A stretch of DNA of 64,000 bases from Burkholderia singularis. Its GTDB lineage: Bacteria; Pseudomonadota; Gammaproteobacteria; Burkholderiales; Burkholderiaceae. The notes under the pieces were generated by a model. That model had not been told where the DNA came from, did no database searches, and worked only from the letters and a program-made list of their open reading frames with translations. The translations under genes and the position numbers were made by a program. The stretch lies in the NCBI RefSeq assembly GCF_900176645.1, contig NZ_FXAN01000083.1:96870-160869 (forward strand). The letters run 5' to 3'. Shown here one piece after another: positions 1 to 9,900 of this stretch (the first letter of the stretch is position 1; each line of letters begins with the position of its first letter).

Positions 1-1604
1 AGCCGCGTCGCCGCAATGGCGTCGAGCGCCGCCACGTTGGTTGCACCGCCAAACACCGCGAGCCAGCGCGCCGGGTCCGGATCGAGCGGCCCGGTCTGCG
101 CGCTCGCGGATGCACCGGCCATCGGCGCCGAGTCGGCCGCCGCGGCCGGGACCGCTGCCGAAGCCGCAGCACCGGCAACGCCCGCGCCACCGCTAATGGC
201 CGTGCGGATTTCGTCGGCGATGAGATCCGCCTCCGGCCCGATGATCACCTGCACGCTGCTGCCGCCACGCTTGAGCACACCACGCGCGCCGATTGTCCGC
301 AGATCGGCTTCCGACACCTTGTCCGGATCGACGACCGACAAACGCAGGCGCGTCGTGCATGCATCGACGACCGACAGATTCGCCGCGCCGCCAAGCGCCG
401 CGATGTAGCGCTGCGCGCGCGGCACGGCCGCCCCCGCCGCCGGCGCGACGAAGCCGCCTGCCGCGAACGACTGGGCCTGCGCATCGGCACCAGCCGGCTC
501 GCGGCCCGGCGTCGCCATATTGAATTTGCGGATGAACCAGCGGAACAACCCGTAATACACAGCGCCATACGCCAGCCCGAGCGGAATCGCCACCCAGCCC
601 TTCGTCGACAGCCCGTAATTCAGCACGTAGTCGATCGCGCCGCCCGAGAACGTGAAGCCGAGCTTCACGCCGAGCAGTTGACAGATCGCGAGCGACAAGC
701 CCGTCAACACCGCATGGATGACGTAGAGCACCGGCGCGAGGAACATGAAGCTGAACTCGATCGGCTCGGTCACGCCCGTCAGGAACGAGGTCAGCGCCAT
801 CGAGAACAGCAGCCCGCCGACGATCGCGCGCCGCTCCTTCGGCGCCTCATGAAACATCGCGAGGCAAGCGGCGGGCAAGCCGAACATCATGACCGGGAAA
901 AAGCCCGCCATGAAGCTGCCCGCGCCCGGATCGCCGGCGAAGAAGCGGTGCAGATCGCCCGTCACTGCCGCGCCGCCGGCTGGCGTGAACGTGCCGAACA
1001 CGAACCAGACGAGCGAGTTGATGATGTGATGCAGGCCCGTGACAAGCAGCAGACGGTTCAGGAAGCCGTAGACGAACGTGCCGATCGCGCCCGCCGTCAA
1101 CAACCACTGGCCGACCGCGTCGATCGCGTGCTGCACAGGCTGCCACACATAGCCGAACACGATCCCGAGCACCACGCACACGAGTCCGGTGATGATCGGC
1201 ACGAAGCGCTTGCCGCCGAAGAACGCCAGGTAATCGGGCAGCTTGATATCTTTGTAACGGTTGTACAGAAGCCCCGCGACCACGCCCGCGATGATCCCCG
1301 ACAGCACGCCCATGTTCAGCTTCGGATCGATGTCCTTCATGACCGCGACTTCGATCAGATAGCCGATCACGCCCGCGAGCGCCGCGACGCCGTTGTTGTC
1401 CTTCGCAAAGCCGACTGCAACGCCGATCGCGAACAGCAGCGGCAGATTGTCGAAGATGGCGCCGCCCGCGTCGGCGATCATCTTGATGTTGAGCACGTCC
1501 TGCTGCCCGAGACGCAGCAAGATGCCCGCCACCGGCAGCACCGCGATCGGCAGCATCAGCGCTCGGCCTAGGCTCTGTATTTTCAGAAACGGATTCCCGT
1601 CCAT
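1..1604 (-). CDS. nagE: N-acetylglucosamine PTS permease, EIICB (3' end cut by window)
   Basis: Membrane permease that imports N-acetylglucosamine and phosphorylates it at carbon 6. At least 534 codons are present and the C-terminus lies outside the window. Seen: a hydrophobic EIIC domain over about residues 1-375 with several membrane segments, including the GLHHIINSLVWF stretch typical of the glucose/GlcNAc EIIC family. It is followed by an EIIB domain with the phosphorylation-site motif DACTTRLRL, then an Ala-rich linker. A second EIIB-like segment then begins (WLAVFGGATNVAALDAI) and runs off the edge; at the expected cysteine it has DAIAATR. The ATG at 1604 follows a GGAGGATCG-type ribosome site. 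It is the last visible gene of the minus-strand nag operon, about 115 bp after nagF. NagE identity rests on the operon context as well as the sequence; a glucose-specific permease is the alternative but unlikely here. Confidence 0.88.
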   Translation of the reverse strand, partial: MDGNPFLKIQSLGRALMLPIAVLPVAGILLRLGQQDVLNIKMIADAGGAIFDNLPLLFAIGVAVGFAKDNNGVAALAGVIGYLIEVAVMKDIDPKLNMGVLSGIIAGVVAGLLYNRYKDIKLPDYLAFFGGKRFVPIITGLVCVVLGIVFGYVWQPVQHAIDAVGQWLLTAGAIGTFVYGFLNRLLLVTGLHHIINSLVWFVFGTFTPAGGAAVTGDLHRFFAGDPGAGSFMAGFFPVMMFGLPAACLAMFHEAPKERRAIVGGLLFSMALTSFLTGVTEPIEFSFMFLAPVLYVIHAVLTGLSLAICQLLGVKLGFTFSGGAIDYVLNYGLSTKGWVAIPLGLAYGAVYYGLFRWFIRKFNMATPGREPAGADAQAQSFAAGGFVAPAAGAAVPRAQRYIAALGGAANLSVVDACTTRLRLSVVDPDKVSEADLRTIGARGVLKRGGSSVQVIIGPEADLIADEIRTAISGGAGVAGAAASAAVPAAAADSAPMAGASASAQTGPLDPDPARWLAVFGGATNVAALDAIAATR

Positions 1605-1718
1605 TCGATCCTCCAATCCTTTGATGTCTCGTCGTCGAATAATTTATTCAGTCATGCTGATTGATGCTGAAATACCCCGCAACACTACACCCGCGATCAA
1701 CGCAACGCCGGACGCTGC

Positions 1719-4379
1719 TCAGTCCGCCGGCCAGATCTCGCGGCTTGCCGCTCTTACCGCCTGCGCCGATTCGAGCGCGAGCAAATCCTGCGCGCGCTGA
1801 CGGCACAATGGGTAATCGAGACCGCGCACGCGCGCCTTGATGCCCGGCACCGACACCGGGTCCACCGACAGCTCCGTCACGCCGAGACCGACCAGGAGCG
1901 GCACCGCGACGGGATCGCCGCCGAGCGCGCCGCACACGCCGACCCACTTGCCGTGCTTGTCCGCGCCGCGCACCGTCGCGTCGATCAGCCGCAGCACGGC
2001 CGGATGCAGGCCGTCCGCGAGCGCGGCGAGATCCGCCTGGCACCGGTCCATCGCGAGCGTATATTGGGTCAGGTCGTTGGTGCCGATCGACAGAAAATCC
2101 GCGTGCTGCGCGAGCTGATCGGCGAGCAGCGCCGCCGACGGCACCTCGATCATCACACCCACCTCGACCGGCGCCGTGCGGCCCATCGCGTGCGCGAACG
2201 CGTCGATGCGCTTTCTGATCCTCACCAGCTCGCCTACATCGGTGACCATCGGCAACAGGATTCGCACCGAGCCGTATGGCTGCACCGCGAGGAGGCCCTG
2301 CAACTGATCGTCGAGCAAATCGGGGCGCACCTGCGCGAGCCGGATTCCGCGCAGGCCCAGCGCCGGATTCGGCTCGGGCGGCAGCGTCAGGTAATCGACT
2401 TCCTTGTCGGCGCCGACGTCCAGCGTGCGGATGATCGCCGTGCGGCCCTGCAACGCATCGACGATCGATTGATAGCTGTCCCGATGCTCGGCCGTCGTCG
2501 GTGCGGCCTGCCGGTGGATGAACATCAACTCGGTGCGCAACAGGCCGATCGCATCGGCGCCGTTGTCGAGCGCGATGCGGGCATCGTCGAGCGTCGCGAT
2601 GTTCGCGGCCACCTCGATCTTGCGGCCATCACGCGTCACCGCGGCCTCGCCCGACATCCGGCGATTCGCCTCGCGCACGCCGGCAAGCCGTTTGCGCTCG
2701 AGCCGCGCGCGCTCGACGTCGAGCTCGGTCGGCGCATATTCGATGCGGCCCGCGCTCGCATCGACGACGACCTGCGTGTGCTCCGGAATCGCGAAAAGCG
2801 CGTCGCCGACCGCGACGAGCGCCGGAATGCCGAGCTGCCGCGCGATGATCGCCGCGTGTGATGTCGCGCCGCCGCGCGCCATCACGAGCGCCGTCACGCG
2901 CTCGCGATCGAGCGACGCGAGATCGGACGGCGTGAACTCCTCGGCCGCGAGTACCGCTTCGGCGGGCAATTCGCGCGCGGTTGCGCTCGTATAGCCGAGC
3001 GCGCGCAGCACGCGCTTGTCGATGTCGCGCAAATCGGCCGCGCGCTCGGCGAGCAGCGCGTCATCCACGCCGGACAGCACCGCGATCTGCGCGCGGATCG
3101 TCTCGCGCCACGCGTGGCCCGCGCTCTTGCCGAGACTGATCAAGTCACGCGCGGCATCGACGAGCGCCGGGTCCTCGAGCAGCACGCGATGCACGGAGAA
3201 GATACCCGCCTCGCCGACCGCGCCGCGCTGCGATGCTTCGCGCACCGTCGCCTCCAGCTCCGCGTCGACAGCGGCGAGCGCGCGGTCGAGCAGACGGCTT
3301 TCGGCGGCCGGCGTACCGGCCGCGAGTTCGGGCGGTGCGACGTCGGCGTCGTCCCAACGCACCAGCGCGCCGACCGCAATGCCGGGCGACGCGCATACGC
3401 CCGCGAGCGTGTTCGGATCGAGCGGCGCACGTGCCGCCGCAAAGACAGGCGCGGCGGCCGGTGCCGGCGACGCCGCGCGCGCCGGCTTTTCCTCGGCTTC
3501 GCCATGCGCTTCGCGCAGCAGCTCGTGTGCGACGAGTTCGACCGCCCGCGCCGCATCGCGGCCCGTGCCGACCAGCTCGATCGTCGCGTTTTCTCCCGCG
3601 CCGAGGCCGAGCAGCCCGACGACGCTTTGCAACGCCGCGCGGCGCCCGTCGAAGTGCACGTCGACCTGCGCATCGAGCCCGCGCGCAGCTTCGCGCGCGC
3701 GCGCGGCCGGGCGCGCGTGCAGGCCGCCCGGCTGCGTGAGCGTGATCGACCGGCGCACCTCGGGCAATTCGGCCGTGGCAGGCTGGCCGCCCCCCGCATA
3801 CGCGCCGGCAACCAGGCCAGCCGCCTCGCCGGCATCGCTTGCGGCTGCCGCGTTGCCCGCCGAGACCGCCGCGCCGCCGCGCGCGCGCAGCGTGAGGAGT
3901 GGTCCGGCGCCCGCCTTCACGACACCCGCGCCCGCGCGCTCGACGATTTCGAACGCATCCGAATTGGCGATCGCGACCACCGATACGAGGCTCGGCGCCG
4001 AACGCGCGACCAGATCCTGATCGAACTCGATCAGCAGATCGCCCGCCGCAACGCGCGTGCCTGCGGCCACTTTCGCGGTGAAACCGAGCCCGTCAAGCTC
4101 GACCGTGTCGATGCCGATATGCAACAGGATTTCGGCGCCGCTGTCGGACGTGACCGTCACGGCGTGGCCCGTGCGCGCGACGTGCGACACGATGCCCGCG
4201 CACGGCGCGACGAGCCGGCCCTCGAGTGGATCGATACCGATGCCGTCGCCGAACATGCCGCCCGAGAACACCGGATCGGGTACGTCGGCGAGCGGCACGA
4301 CAGGGCCCGTCAGCGGAGCGAGCAGGATGGTCTGATCGTGGGGCGGCTGCTTCAACTGGAACTCCTCGGCGCGTCTCAT
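1719..4379 (-). CDS. nagF: Fused PTS phosphotransferase EIIA(Glc)-HPr-EI
   Basis: A single 886-residue polypeptide carrying the soluble PTS phosphorelay, passing phosphate from PEP through EI, HPr and EIIA to the EIIB of NagE. Domains in order: EIIA(Glc)-like at about residues 15-155, with the phospho-His motif HIGIDTVEL; an Ala-rich linker; HPr at about 205-295, with GLHARPAAR as the active-site His loop; and enzyme I at about 320-880, with GGATSHAAI as the His site and GVCGALGGD near the C-terminal catalytic Cys. I chose the ATG at 4379 (MRRAEEFQLKQ). A TTG at 4400 would add seven residues and touch the upstream stop. It sits directly after nagBII and before nagE, so it probably serves N-acetylglucosamine uptake. 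The name nagF follows similar fusions in other proteobacterial nag operons; ptsA-like multiphosphoryl transfer protein is an equivalent description. Confidence 0.92.
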   Translation of the reverse strand: MRRAEEFQLKQPPHDQTILLAPLTGPVVPLADVPDPVFSGGMFGDGIGIDPLEGRLVAPCAGIVSHVARTGHAVTVTSDSGAEILLHIGIDTVELDGLGFTAKVAAGTRVAAGDLLIEFDQDLVARSAPSLVSVVAIANSDAFEIVERAGAGVVKAGAGPLLTLRARGGAAVSAGNAAAASDAGEAAGLVAGAYAGGGQPATAELPEVRRSITLTQPGGLHARPAARAREAARGLDAQVDVHFDGRRAALQSVVGLLGLGAGENATIELVGTGRDAARAVELVAHELLREAHGEAEEKPARAASPAPAAAPVFAAARAPLDPNTLAGVCASPGIAVGALVRWDDADVAPPELAAGTPAAESRLLDRALAAVDAELEATVREASQRGAVGEAGIFSVHRVLLEDPALVDAARDLISLGKSAGHAWRETIRAQIAVLSGVDDALLAERAADLRDIDKRVLRALGYTSATARELPAEAVLAAEEFTPSDLASLDRERVTALVMARGGATSHAAIIARQLGIPALVAVGDALFAIPEHTQVVVDASAGRIEYAPTELDVERARLERKRLAGVREANRRMSGEAAVTRDGRKIEVAANIATLDDARIALDNGADAIGLLRTELMFIHRQAAPTTAEHRDSYQSIVDALQGRTAIIRTLDVGADKEVDYLTLPPEPNPALGLRGIRLAQVRPDLLDDQLQGLLAVQPYGSVRILLPMVTDVGELVRIRKRIDAFAHAMGRTAPVEVGVMIEVPSAALLADQLAQHADFLSIGTNDLTQYTLAMDRCQADLAALADGLHPAVLRLIDATVRGADKHGKWVGVCGALGGDPVAVPLLVGLGVTELSVDPVSVPGIKARVRGLDYPLCRQRAQDLLALESAQAVRAASREIWPAD

Positions 4380-4396
4380 GGGGCGGTCTCGTCTCG

Positions 4397-5413
4397 TCAA
4401 TGTGTTTCGGTGACTTTATGCAGATGGCGCGGCGTGTCCGGATCGCGGCCGCGAGCGGCGGCCAACTCGGCCGCCATGACATAAAACGACAGGATCGCGG
4501 CGATCGGATCGAGCGCCGGATGCGCGGTGCCCGCGAGCGGCAGCGTCGCCTCGGGCGTACCCGGCGGCGCCGCGACGAGCACGCGCGCGCCGCGCGCGCG
4601 CATGTCCCGCGCAAGCTGCAACAAACCCTGCTGCTCGGGGCCGGGCAACGCGAACACCAGCAGCGGATAGTCGCGATCGATCAGCTCCATCGGACCGTGC
4701 CGCACTTCGGCGCTCGAGAACGCCTCGGCCTGGATGCCCGACGTCTCCTTCAACTTGAGCGCCGCCTCCTGCGCGATCGCAAGACCAAGCCCGCGGCCGA
4801 TCACGATCATCCGCTCGATGTCGCGCAATTCTCCGACAGCGCACGACCAATCGAGCCGGCCCGCCTGAACGAGCACGTCGGGCAGAGCACGCAGCGCGGT
4901 GACGAGCGCGGCGTCGCGCTGCCAGAACGCGACGAGTTGCGCGGCAACCGACAGCATCGCGATATAGCTTTTCGTCGCGGCAACCGACAGCTCGGGGCCG
5001 GCCAGCAACGGCAGCCGATACTCGCAGGCATCGGCGAGCGGCGACGGCAGCACGTTGACGGCGGCGACCGTCAGCGCGCCCGCGTCGCGCAGCGCGGACA
5101 TCGTATTGACGAGATCGGGACTCTTGCCCGATTGCGAAAACGCAAGCGCGAGCTGGCCTTGAACCTTCAGCGGCGCCTGCTGCAGCGTCGCGACCGACAT
5201 CGGCAGCGATGCGACCGGCACGCCGACGCGGCTCATCGTCAGGCTTGCGAAATAGCTCGCCGCGTGATCGGAGCTGCCGCGCGCCACGCTCAGCGCGACT
5301 TGCGGCGCGCGCTCGGCAAGCCGCCGGGCGAGCGCCTCGACGAGGCTCGTGTCCGCGAGTTGCGCGGCGACGACCTGCGCGGACTCGCGCGCCTCGTTAA
5401 GCATATTCGACAA
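4397..5413 (-). CDS. nagB-II: SIS-domain glucosamine-6-phosphate deaminase (NagB-II type)
   Basis: Predicted to convert glucosamine-6-phosphate to fructose-6-phosphate and ammonia, the step after NagA. The 338-residue protein has two SIS (sugar isomerase) domains, at about residues 30-170 and 195-335. Seen: the sugar-phosphate loop SVARGSSDHAA, AFSQSGKSPD, and ELSVAATKSY, in the arrangement of the glutaminase-less GlmS/AgaS group that replaces NagB in many proteobacteria. Start choice: an AAGGAG at 5425-5420 lies 6 nt before a TTG at 5413 but 15 nt before the ATG at 5404, so the TTG has the better spacing. Either start overlaps the end of nagA, which indicates translational coupling. Deaminase rather than isomerase or aldose function is inferred from the operon. 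Confidence 0.85.
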   Translation of the reverse strand: MSNMLNEARESAQVVAAQLADTSLVEALARRLAERAPQVALSVARGSSDHAASYFASLTMSRVGVPVASLPMSVATLQQAPLKVQGQLALAFSQSGKSPDLVNTMSALRDAGALTVAAVNVLPSPLADACEYRLPLLAGPELSVAATKSYIAMLSVAAQLVAFWQRDAALVTALRALPDVLVQAGRLDWSCAVGELRDIERMIVIGRGLGLAIAQEAALKLKETSGIQAEAFSSAEVRHGPMELIDRDYPLLVFALPGPEQQGLLQLARDMRARGARVLVAAPPGTPEATLPLAGTAHPALDPIAAILSFYVMAAELAAARGRDPDTPRHLHKVTETH

Positions 5414-6500
5414 TCGATTCTCCTTCGACGTAGGTCGCGGTAAGGTTCAGATCGCGATCGAGCGCGACGAGATCGGCCCATGCGCCGCGCGCGATGCGGC
5501 CGCGATCGGCAAGGCCCAGATAATCGGCCGCATAGCGCGACATCCGGTTCGACACGTCGGCGATCGGCAAGCCGAGCGACACGAGGTTGCGCAACGCCTG
5601 GTCCATCGTCAGCGTGCTGCCCGCCAGCGTGCCGTCGGCAAGCCGCACGCCGCCCAGGCACTTCGTCACGTGCTGGCTGCCGAGCCGGTATTCGCCGTCG
5701 GGCATGCCGGTGGCCGACGTGCTGTCGGTGACGACGTACAGGCGCGGAATCGCGCGCAGCGCCGCGCGAATCGCGCCCGGATGCACGTGCAGCAGGTCGG
5801 GAATGATCTCCGCGTACTCCGCATGCGCGAGCGCCGCGCCGACGAGCCCCGGATTGCGGTGATGCAGCGGCGACATCGCGTTGAACAAATGCGTGAAACC
5901 GCAAGCGCCGTGTTTGAGCGCGGCGACGGCGTCGTCGTAGGTTCCGAGCGAATGGCCAAGCTGCACGCGCACGCCGCGCGCGGCCATCTCCGAGATGATC
6001 TCGATATGGCCGGCGATCTCCGGCGCGAGCGTGACGACGCGGATCGGCGCGATCGACAGGTAATCGAGCACTTCGTCGAGCACGGCCGAGACGGCGGCGT
6101 CCGGCTGCGCGCCGAGCTTGCCGGGGTTGATGTACGGCCCCTCGAGGTGCACGCCGAGCACGCGCGAGCCGCCCGGCGTGCGCGCGCGCGCGACGCCGCC
6201 AAGCTCCGCGACGACGCGTTTGAGTTCGTCGCGCGGCGCCGTCATCGTCGTGGCCAGCAGGCTCGTCGTGCCGTAGCGCGCGTGCGTGCGGACGATCGTC
6301 TCGATCGCATCGCCGCCTTCCATGACATCGGCGCCGCCCGCGCCGTGCACGTGCAGATCGATGAAACCGGGCAGGATGTAAGGCGCGTCGTTCTTCGACG
6401 GGTCCGTCGCGGCGCCCGACAGCGCCGTGATTCGGCCGTTCTCGAACTCGATCGTGCCGTGAATCCAGCCTTCGGCAGTGAGTATGTTTCCGGTCAGCAT
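5397..6500 (-). CDS. nagA: N-acetylglucosamine-6-phosphate deacetylase
   Basis: Cytosolic amidohydrolase of 367 residues that removes acetate from GlcNAc-6-phosphate. Family features seen: the N-terminal metal motif FIDLHVHGAGG near residue 55, the HLEGPYINPGKLGAQ motif near residue 125, the GHS and HLFNAMSP histidine motifs near residues 185-215, and the C-terminal VVTDSTSATGMPDG stretch with the catalytic Asp. The ATG at 6500 (MLTGNILTAEGW) is preceded by GAAGAG at a good distance; the longer open frame upstream is not conserved-looking. It is the first gene of the nag operon, with a strong promoter about 150 bp upstream. Confidence 0.95.
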   Translation of the reverse strand: MLTGNILTAEGWIHGTIEFENGRITALSGAATDPSKNDAPYILPGFIDLHVHGAGGADVMEGGDAIETIVRTHARYGTTSLLATTMTAPRDELKRVVAELGGVARARTPGGSRVLGVHLEGPYINPGKLGAQPDAAVSAVLDEVLDYLSIAPIRVVTLAPEIAGHIEIISEMAARGVRVQLGHSLGTYDDAVAALKHGACGFTHLFNAMSPLHHRNPGLVGAALAHAEYAEIIPDLLHVHPGAIRAALRAIPRLYVVTDSTSATGMPDGEYRLGSQHVTKCLGGVRLADGTLAGSTLTMDQALRNLVSLGLPIADVSNRMSRYAADYLGLADRGRIARGAWADLVALDRDLNLTATYVEGESIVEYA

Positions 6501-6650
6501 GATGTTCTCTTCAGGATCGGGTCGGCGTGCGTCAGATGTGCGAGAGGAAGAAAACCGGCCGCACGCGCGTATGCTCAGTCTCGCACATCGGCACAACAGC
6601 TCGGCTGACGAAATCGCGACGGCAGACGCCGCCCGTCGAAAGGCGAGGCC

Positions 6651-6678
6651 ATTATATAACCAAAATAATACCAGTCAA
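6651..6678 (-). promoter_or_regulatory. Near-consensus sigma70 promoter for the nag operon
   Basis: On the minus strand TTGACT (6678-6673) and TATAAT (6656-6651) are separated by 16 bp, a very strong match to the housekeeping promoter. It points at nagA, giving a leader of about 145 nt. The motif ACTGGTAT lies within it, overlapping the -35 element and the spacer (6675-6668), so a repressor bound there would block RNA polymerase. Confidence 0.75.
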
Positions 6679-6865
6679 TTTGACCCCGGCGCGTACCGCA
6701 CGAGGCCGTAAAGCGTTGCGGCATAAGGGTTTGCGCGGCCTTTAACCCTTTATTTACAGGGGATTGCAGGCTAGGTATTTACCCGAACATATAAAAATAT
6801 GTATTCGCGGTGTGATCTCGAAGGGCGGGATTTTTACGAGATAGCAACCGAAATCGCACCGATAT

Positions 6866-6895
6866 TGGAGCACTGGTATGAATTGGTATGCTCCA
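6866..6895. promoter_or_regulatory. Inverted repeat containing ACTGGTAT and TTGGTAT
   Basis: TGGAGCA (6866-6872) and TGCTCCA (6889-6895) form 7-bp arms around 16 nt that hold ACTGGTAT (6872-6879) and TTGGTAT (6883-6889). ACTGGTAT is the same 8-mer that overlaps the nagA -35 element about 200 bp away. It could be an auxiliary operator for a GntR-type Nag repressor, or a hairpin after dnaE2. No regulator gene is next to it. Confidence 0.35.
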
Positions 6896-6896
6896 C

Positions 6897-6944
6897 GTTC
6901 CGGCCACCGTATCGGCCTCCATATCAGCCTCCACATCGGCCGAT
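6897..6944. repeat. Degenerate 12-bp tandem repeat, about four units
   Basis: Units GTATCGGCCTCC (6909), ATATCAGCCTCC (6921) and ACATCGGCCGAT (6933) follow a more diverged copy at 6897. The array ends 8 bp from the dnaE2 stop codon. Function unknown; it may be a slippage product. Confidence 0.6.
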
Positions 6945-6952
6945 ATGGGGCC

Positions 6953-9900
6953 TCAATGAAACTCGCGGCTCGACGTCCGTAAGTCGCCCAGCAGCGCCGT
7001 CAGATCCTCGAGATATTGCGCAACCAGGTGCGCGACGCCATGATCGCTCTGCCAGACGCCCGACACCGCCAGCAGCTGCGAATCGAGCGTCTCGCGGCGC
7101 TGCCGCTCAAGCAGCTCGGGCTTGACGATCACGTTTACGCACCCCGTCTCGTCCTCCAGCGTGACGAACAGTACACCTTTCGCGGTGCTGGGCATCTGCC
7201 GCGCCGTCACGATCCCGCATGCGCGCGCAAGCCGGCCATCGCGGCACGCGCGCAGCGCCTGAGCGGAAGACAGCCGCCGCGCATCGAGCACTGCGCGCAA
7301 CAATGCGAGTGGATGCCGGTTCAGCGTGAGCCCCATGGTTCGGTAGTCGGCGTGAATGTCTTCAGCTTCGGTCGGCACGCCAAGCGCGGGCCTTACCGGC
7401 TCATCGATCGGGGCGGCGGCAAGCAGGCCGCGCTCCGGCGCCGCAGCCACCGCCTGCCACAGCGCGTCGCGGCGATTGCCGGCGAGCGTCGCGAACGCGT
7501 TCGCGGCGGCCAACGCCTCGAGATCGCGGCGTGTCAGGCTCGCGCGGCGCGCCAGCTCGTCCACGCTCGCAAACGGCCCCGCCGCGCGCGCCGCCTCAAT
7601 CCGCCGCGCCGCGTCCTCGCCTAGCCCGCGCACGAGCGACAGCCCGAGTCGCACCGCCGGTTGGCCATCGGGCGGCGGGCTGCCGGGCAGTGCCTCGAGC
7701 GAGGCGTGCCAGCCGCTTTTCGTCGCATCGACCGGCAGTACCGTCACGCGATGGCGCTTCGCGTCCTGCACGAGTTGCGCAGGCGGATAAAAGCCCATCG
7801 GCTGACTGTTCAGCAGCGCGGCAAGAAAGATCGCCGGCTCGTGGCATTTGAGCCAACTGCTCGCATAGACGAGATGCGCGAAGCTCGCCGCATGACTCTC
7901 CGGAAAGCCATATTCGCCGAAGCCCTTGATCTGCTCGAAGATTTGCTCAGCGAATTCGCGCGAATACTGGCGCTCGAGCATGCCGTCGATGATTTCTTTC
8001 CGATATTTGGCAATATCGCCCTTGCGCTTCCACGAAGCCATCGCGCGGCGCAGTTCGTCTGCCTCGCCGGGAGTGAAGCCGGCCGCGACGATCGCGATCT
8101 GCATCACCTGTTCCTGGAAAATCGGAATGCCGAGCGTGCGCTCGAGCACCTTCTCGAGATCGGCGCTCGGATACGTGATCTGCCCCGGCTCCTCGCCGGA
8201 CTTGATCCGGCGCCGCTGCAGATACGGATGCACCGCGCCGCCCTGGATCGGGCCAGGCCGCACGATCGACACCTCGACGACCAGGTCGTAATACTTGCGC
8301 GGCCTGAGCTTGGGCAGCATCGCCATCTGCGCACGCGATTCGATCTGGAATACGCCGACCGTATCGGCGCGGCAGATCATGTCGTAGGTCGCCTTGTCGT
8401 CCTGCACGATGCTGTCCATCCCGAACGGCTTGCCGTTGCGCTTGCCGCGCCACGCGTCGATCATGTCGAACGCGCGATGCAGCGCCGACAGCATCCCAAG
8501 CGCGAGCACGTCGACCTTCATCAGCCTGAGCGACTCCAGATCGTCCTTGTCCCACTGAATCACGCGCCGCCCGTCCATCGCCGCGTTCTCGACCGGCACG
8601 AGCCGCGTGAGCTTGCCGCGGCTGATCACGAAGCCGCCCGAATGCTGCGACAGATGGCGCGGAAAACCGAGCAGCCGCGCGGCGAGCGCAGCCCAAGCCC
8701 GAATCAGCGGCGTATCCGGATCGAGCCCCGCCAGCGCGAACTGCGCGAGCAGATCGTCGCTACCGTCGAACCAGCGGTGCGCTTTGGCCACCTGCTCGAT
8801 CAGCATCGGATCGACGCCGAGCGCCTTGCCGGTCTCGCGCAGCGCGCCGCGCGGGCGGTACGTCGCAACGGCGGCGGCGAGCGCGGCGCGATCGTGGCCG
8901 TATTTCTCGTAGAGATACTGGATGACTTCTTCGCGGCGCTGATGCTCGAAATCGACATCGATATCGGGCGGCTCGCCGCGCTCGCGGCTGATGAAACGCT
9001 CGAACAGCGTCGTGCTCCGGTCGGGGTCCACCTCGGTCACGTGCAGGCAATAACAGACGACCGAATTCGCCGCCGAACCCCGGCCCTGGCACAGGATGTT
9101 CCGGCTGCGCGCATATTGGACGATGTCGTAGACCGTCAGGAAATAAGGCTCGTATTCCAGCTCGGCGATCAAGCCGAGTTCGTACTCGATGCTCCGGCGC
9201 ACCCTGTCCGGTATGCCTTCAGGATAGCGCTTGCGCGCGCCCGCCCAGGTTTGCTGCTCCAGGTAGCTCGCGGGCGTGTGCCCTGCCGGCACGATCTCGT
9301 GCGGATACTCATAGCGCAATTCGTCGAGCGAGAAATGGCACGCGTCCAATATCCGGCACGTTTGCGCAAGCTCGGCGGCGTCGAACAACTGCGCCAGCCG
9401 AGGACGTGCACGCAAATGCTGCTCAGCATTCGGTGCAAGCGCGTAGCCACATTCCGCGATCGGCATGCCGAGCCGGATCGCCGTCATTGCGTCCTGCAAC
9501 GGTTTGCATGAGCGCACGTGCATCGTCACGTCGCCGAGCGCGACGACGTGCATCCCGCGCCGCGCGCCGGCCGCGCGAACCTCGTCGCGATGCGCGCCGT
9601 CGAGCGCGCGCTCCAGCCGCACGAGTCCGAGCCGCGCACGCGTGCCGAACAGCGCGTCGAACCAGGCGAGTTGCATATCGAGCACATCGGCACGAGCCGG
9701 ATACGTCGGCACGAGGATCGCGAAGCAGTCGGGCACGCCGCGCAAATGCGCGAACGCCAGCGGCGGTGCAGCCAGCATGCTCGGCGTCAGCCGGTATGTG
9801 CCTTTCGGCGCGCTCATCCGCCGCCATGAGATCAGCTCGGACAAGTTACCGTAGCCCTCGCGGTTCTGCGCGAGCAGCACGAGGCCGAACGCGCCGGGCC

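Noticed and set aside
678..1571. Long plus-strand open frame of 297 codons
   Set aside because: It is antisense to nagE, rich in Arg, His, Glu and Asp, and typical of frames mirrored from a GC-rich gene; no family motif.
7661..9511. 616-codon plus-strand open frame
   Set aside because: Lies wholly opposite dnaE2 and has no ribosome site or recognisable domain; a compositional shadow.
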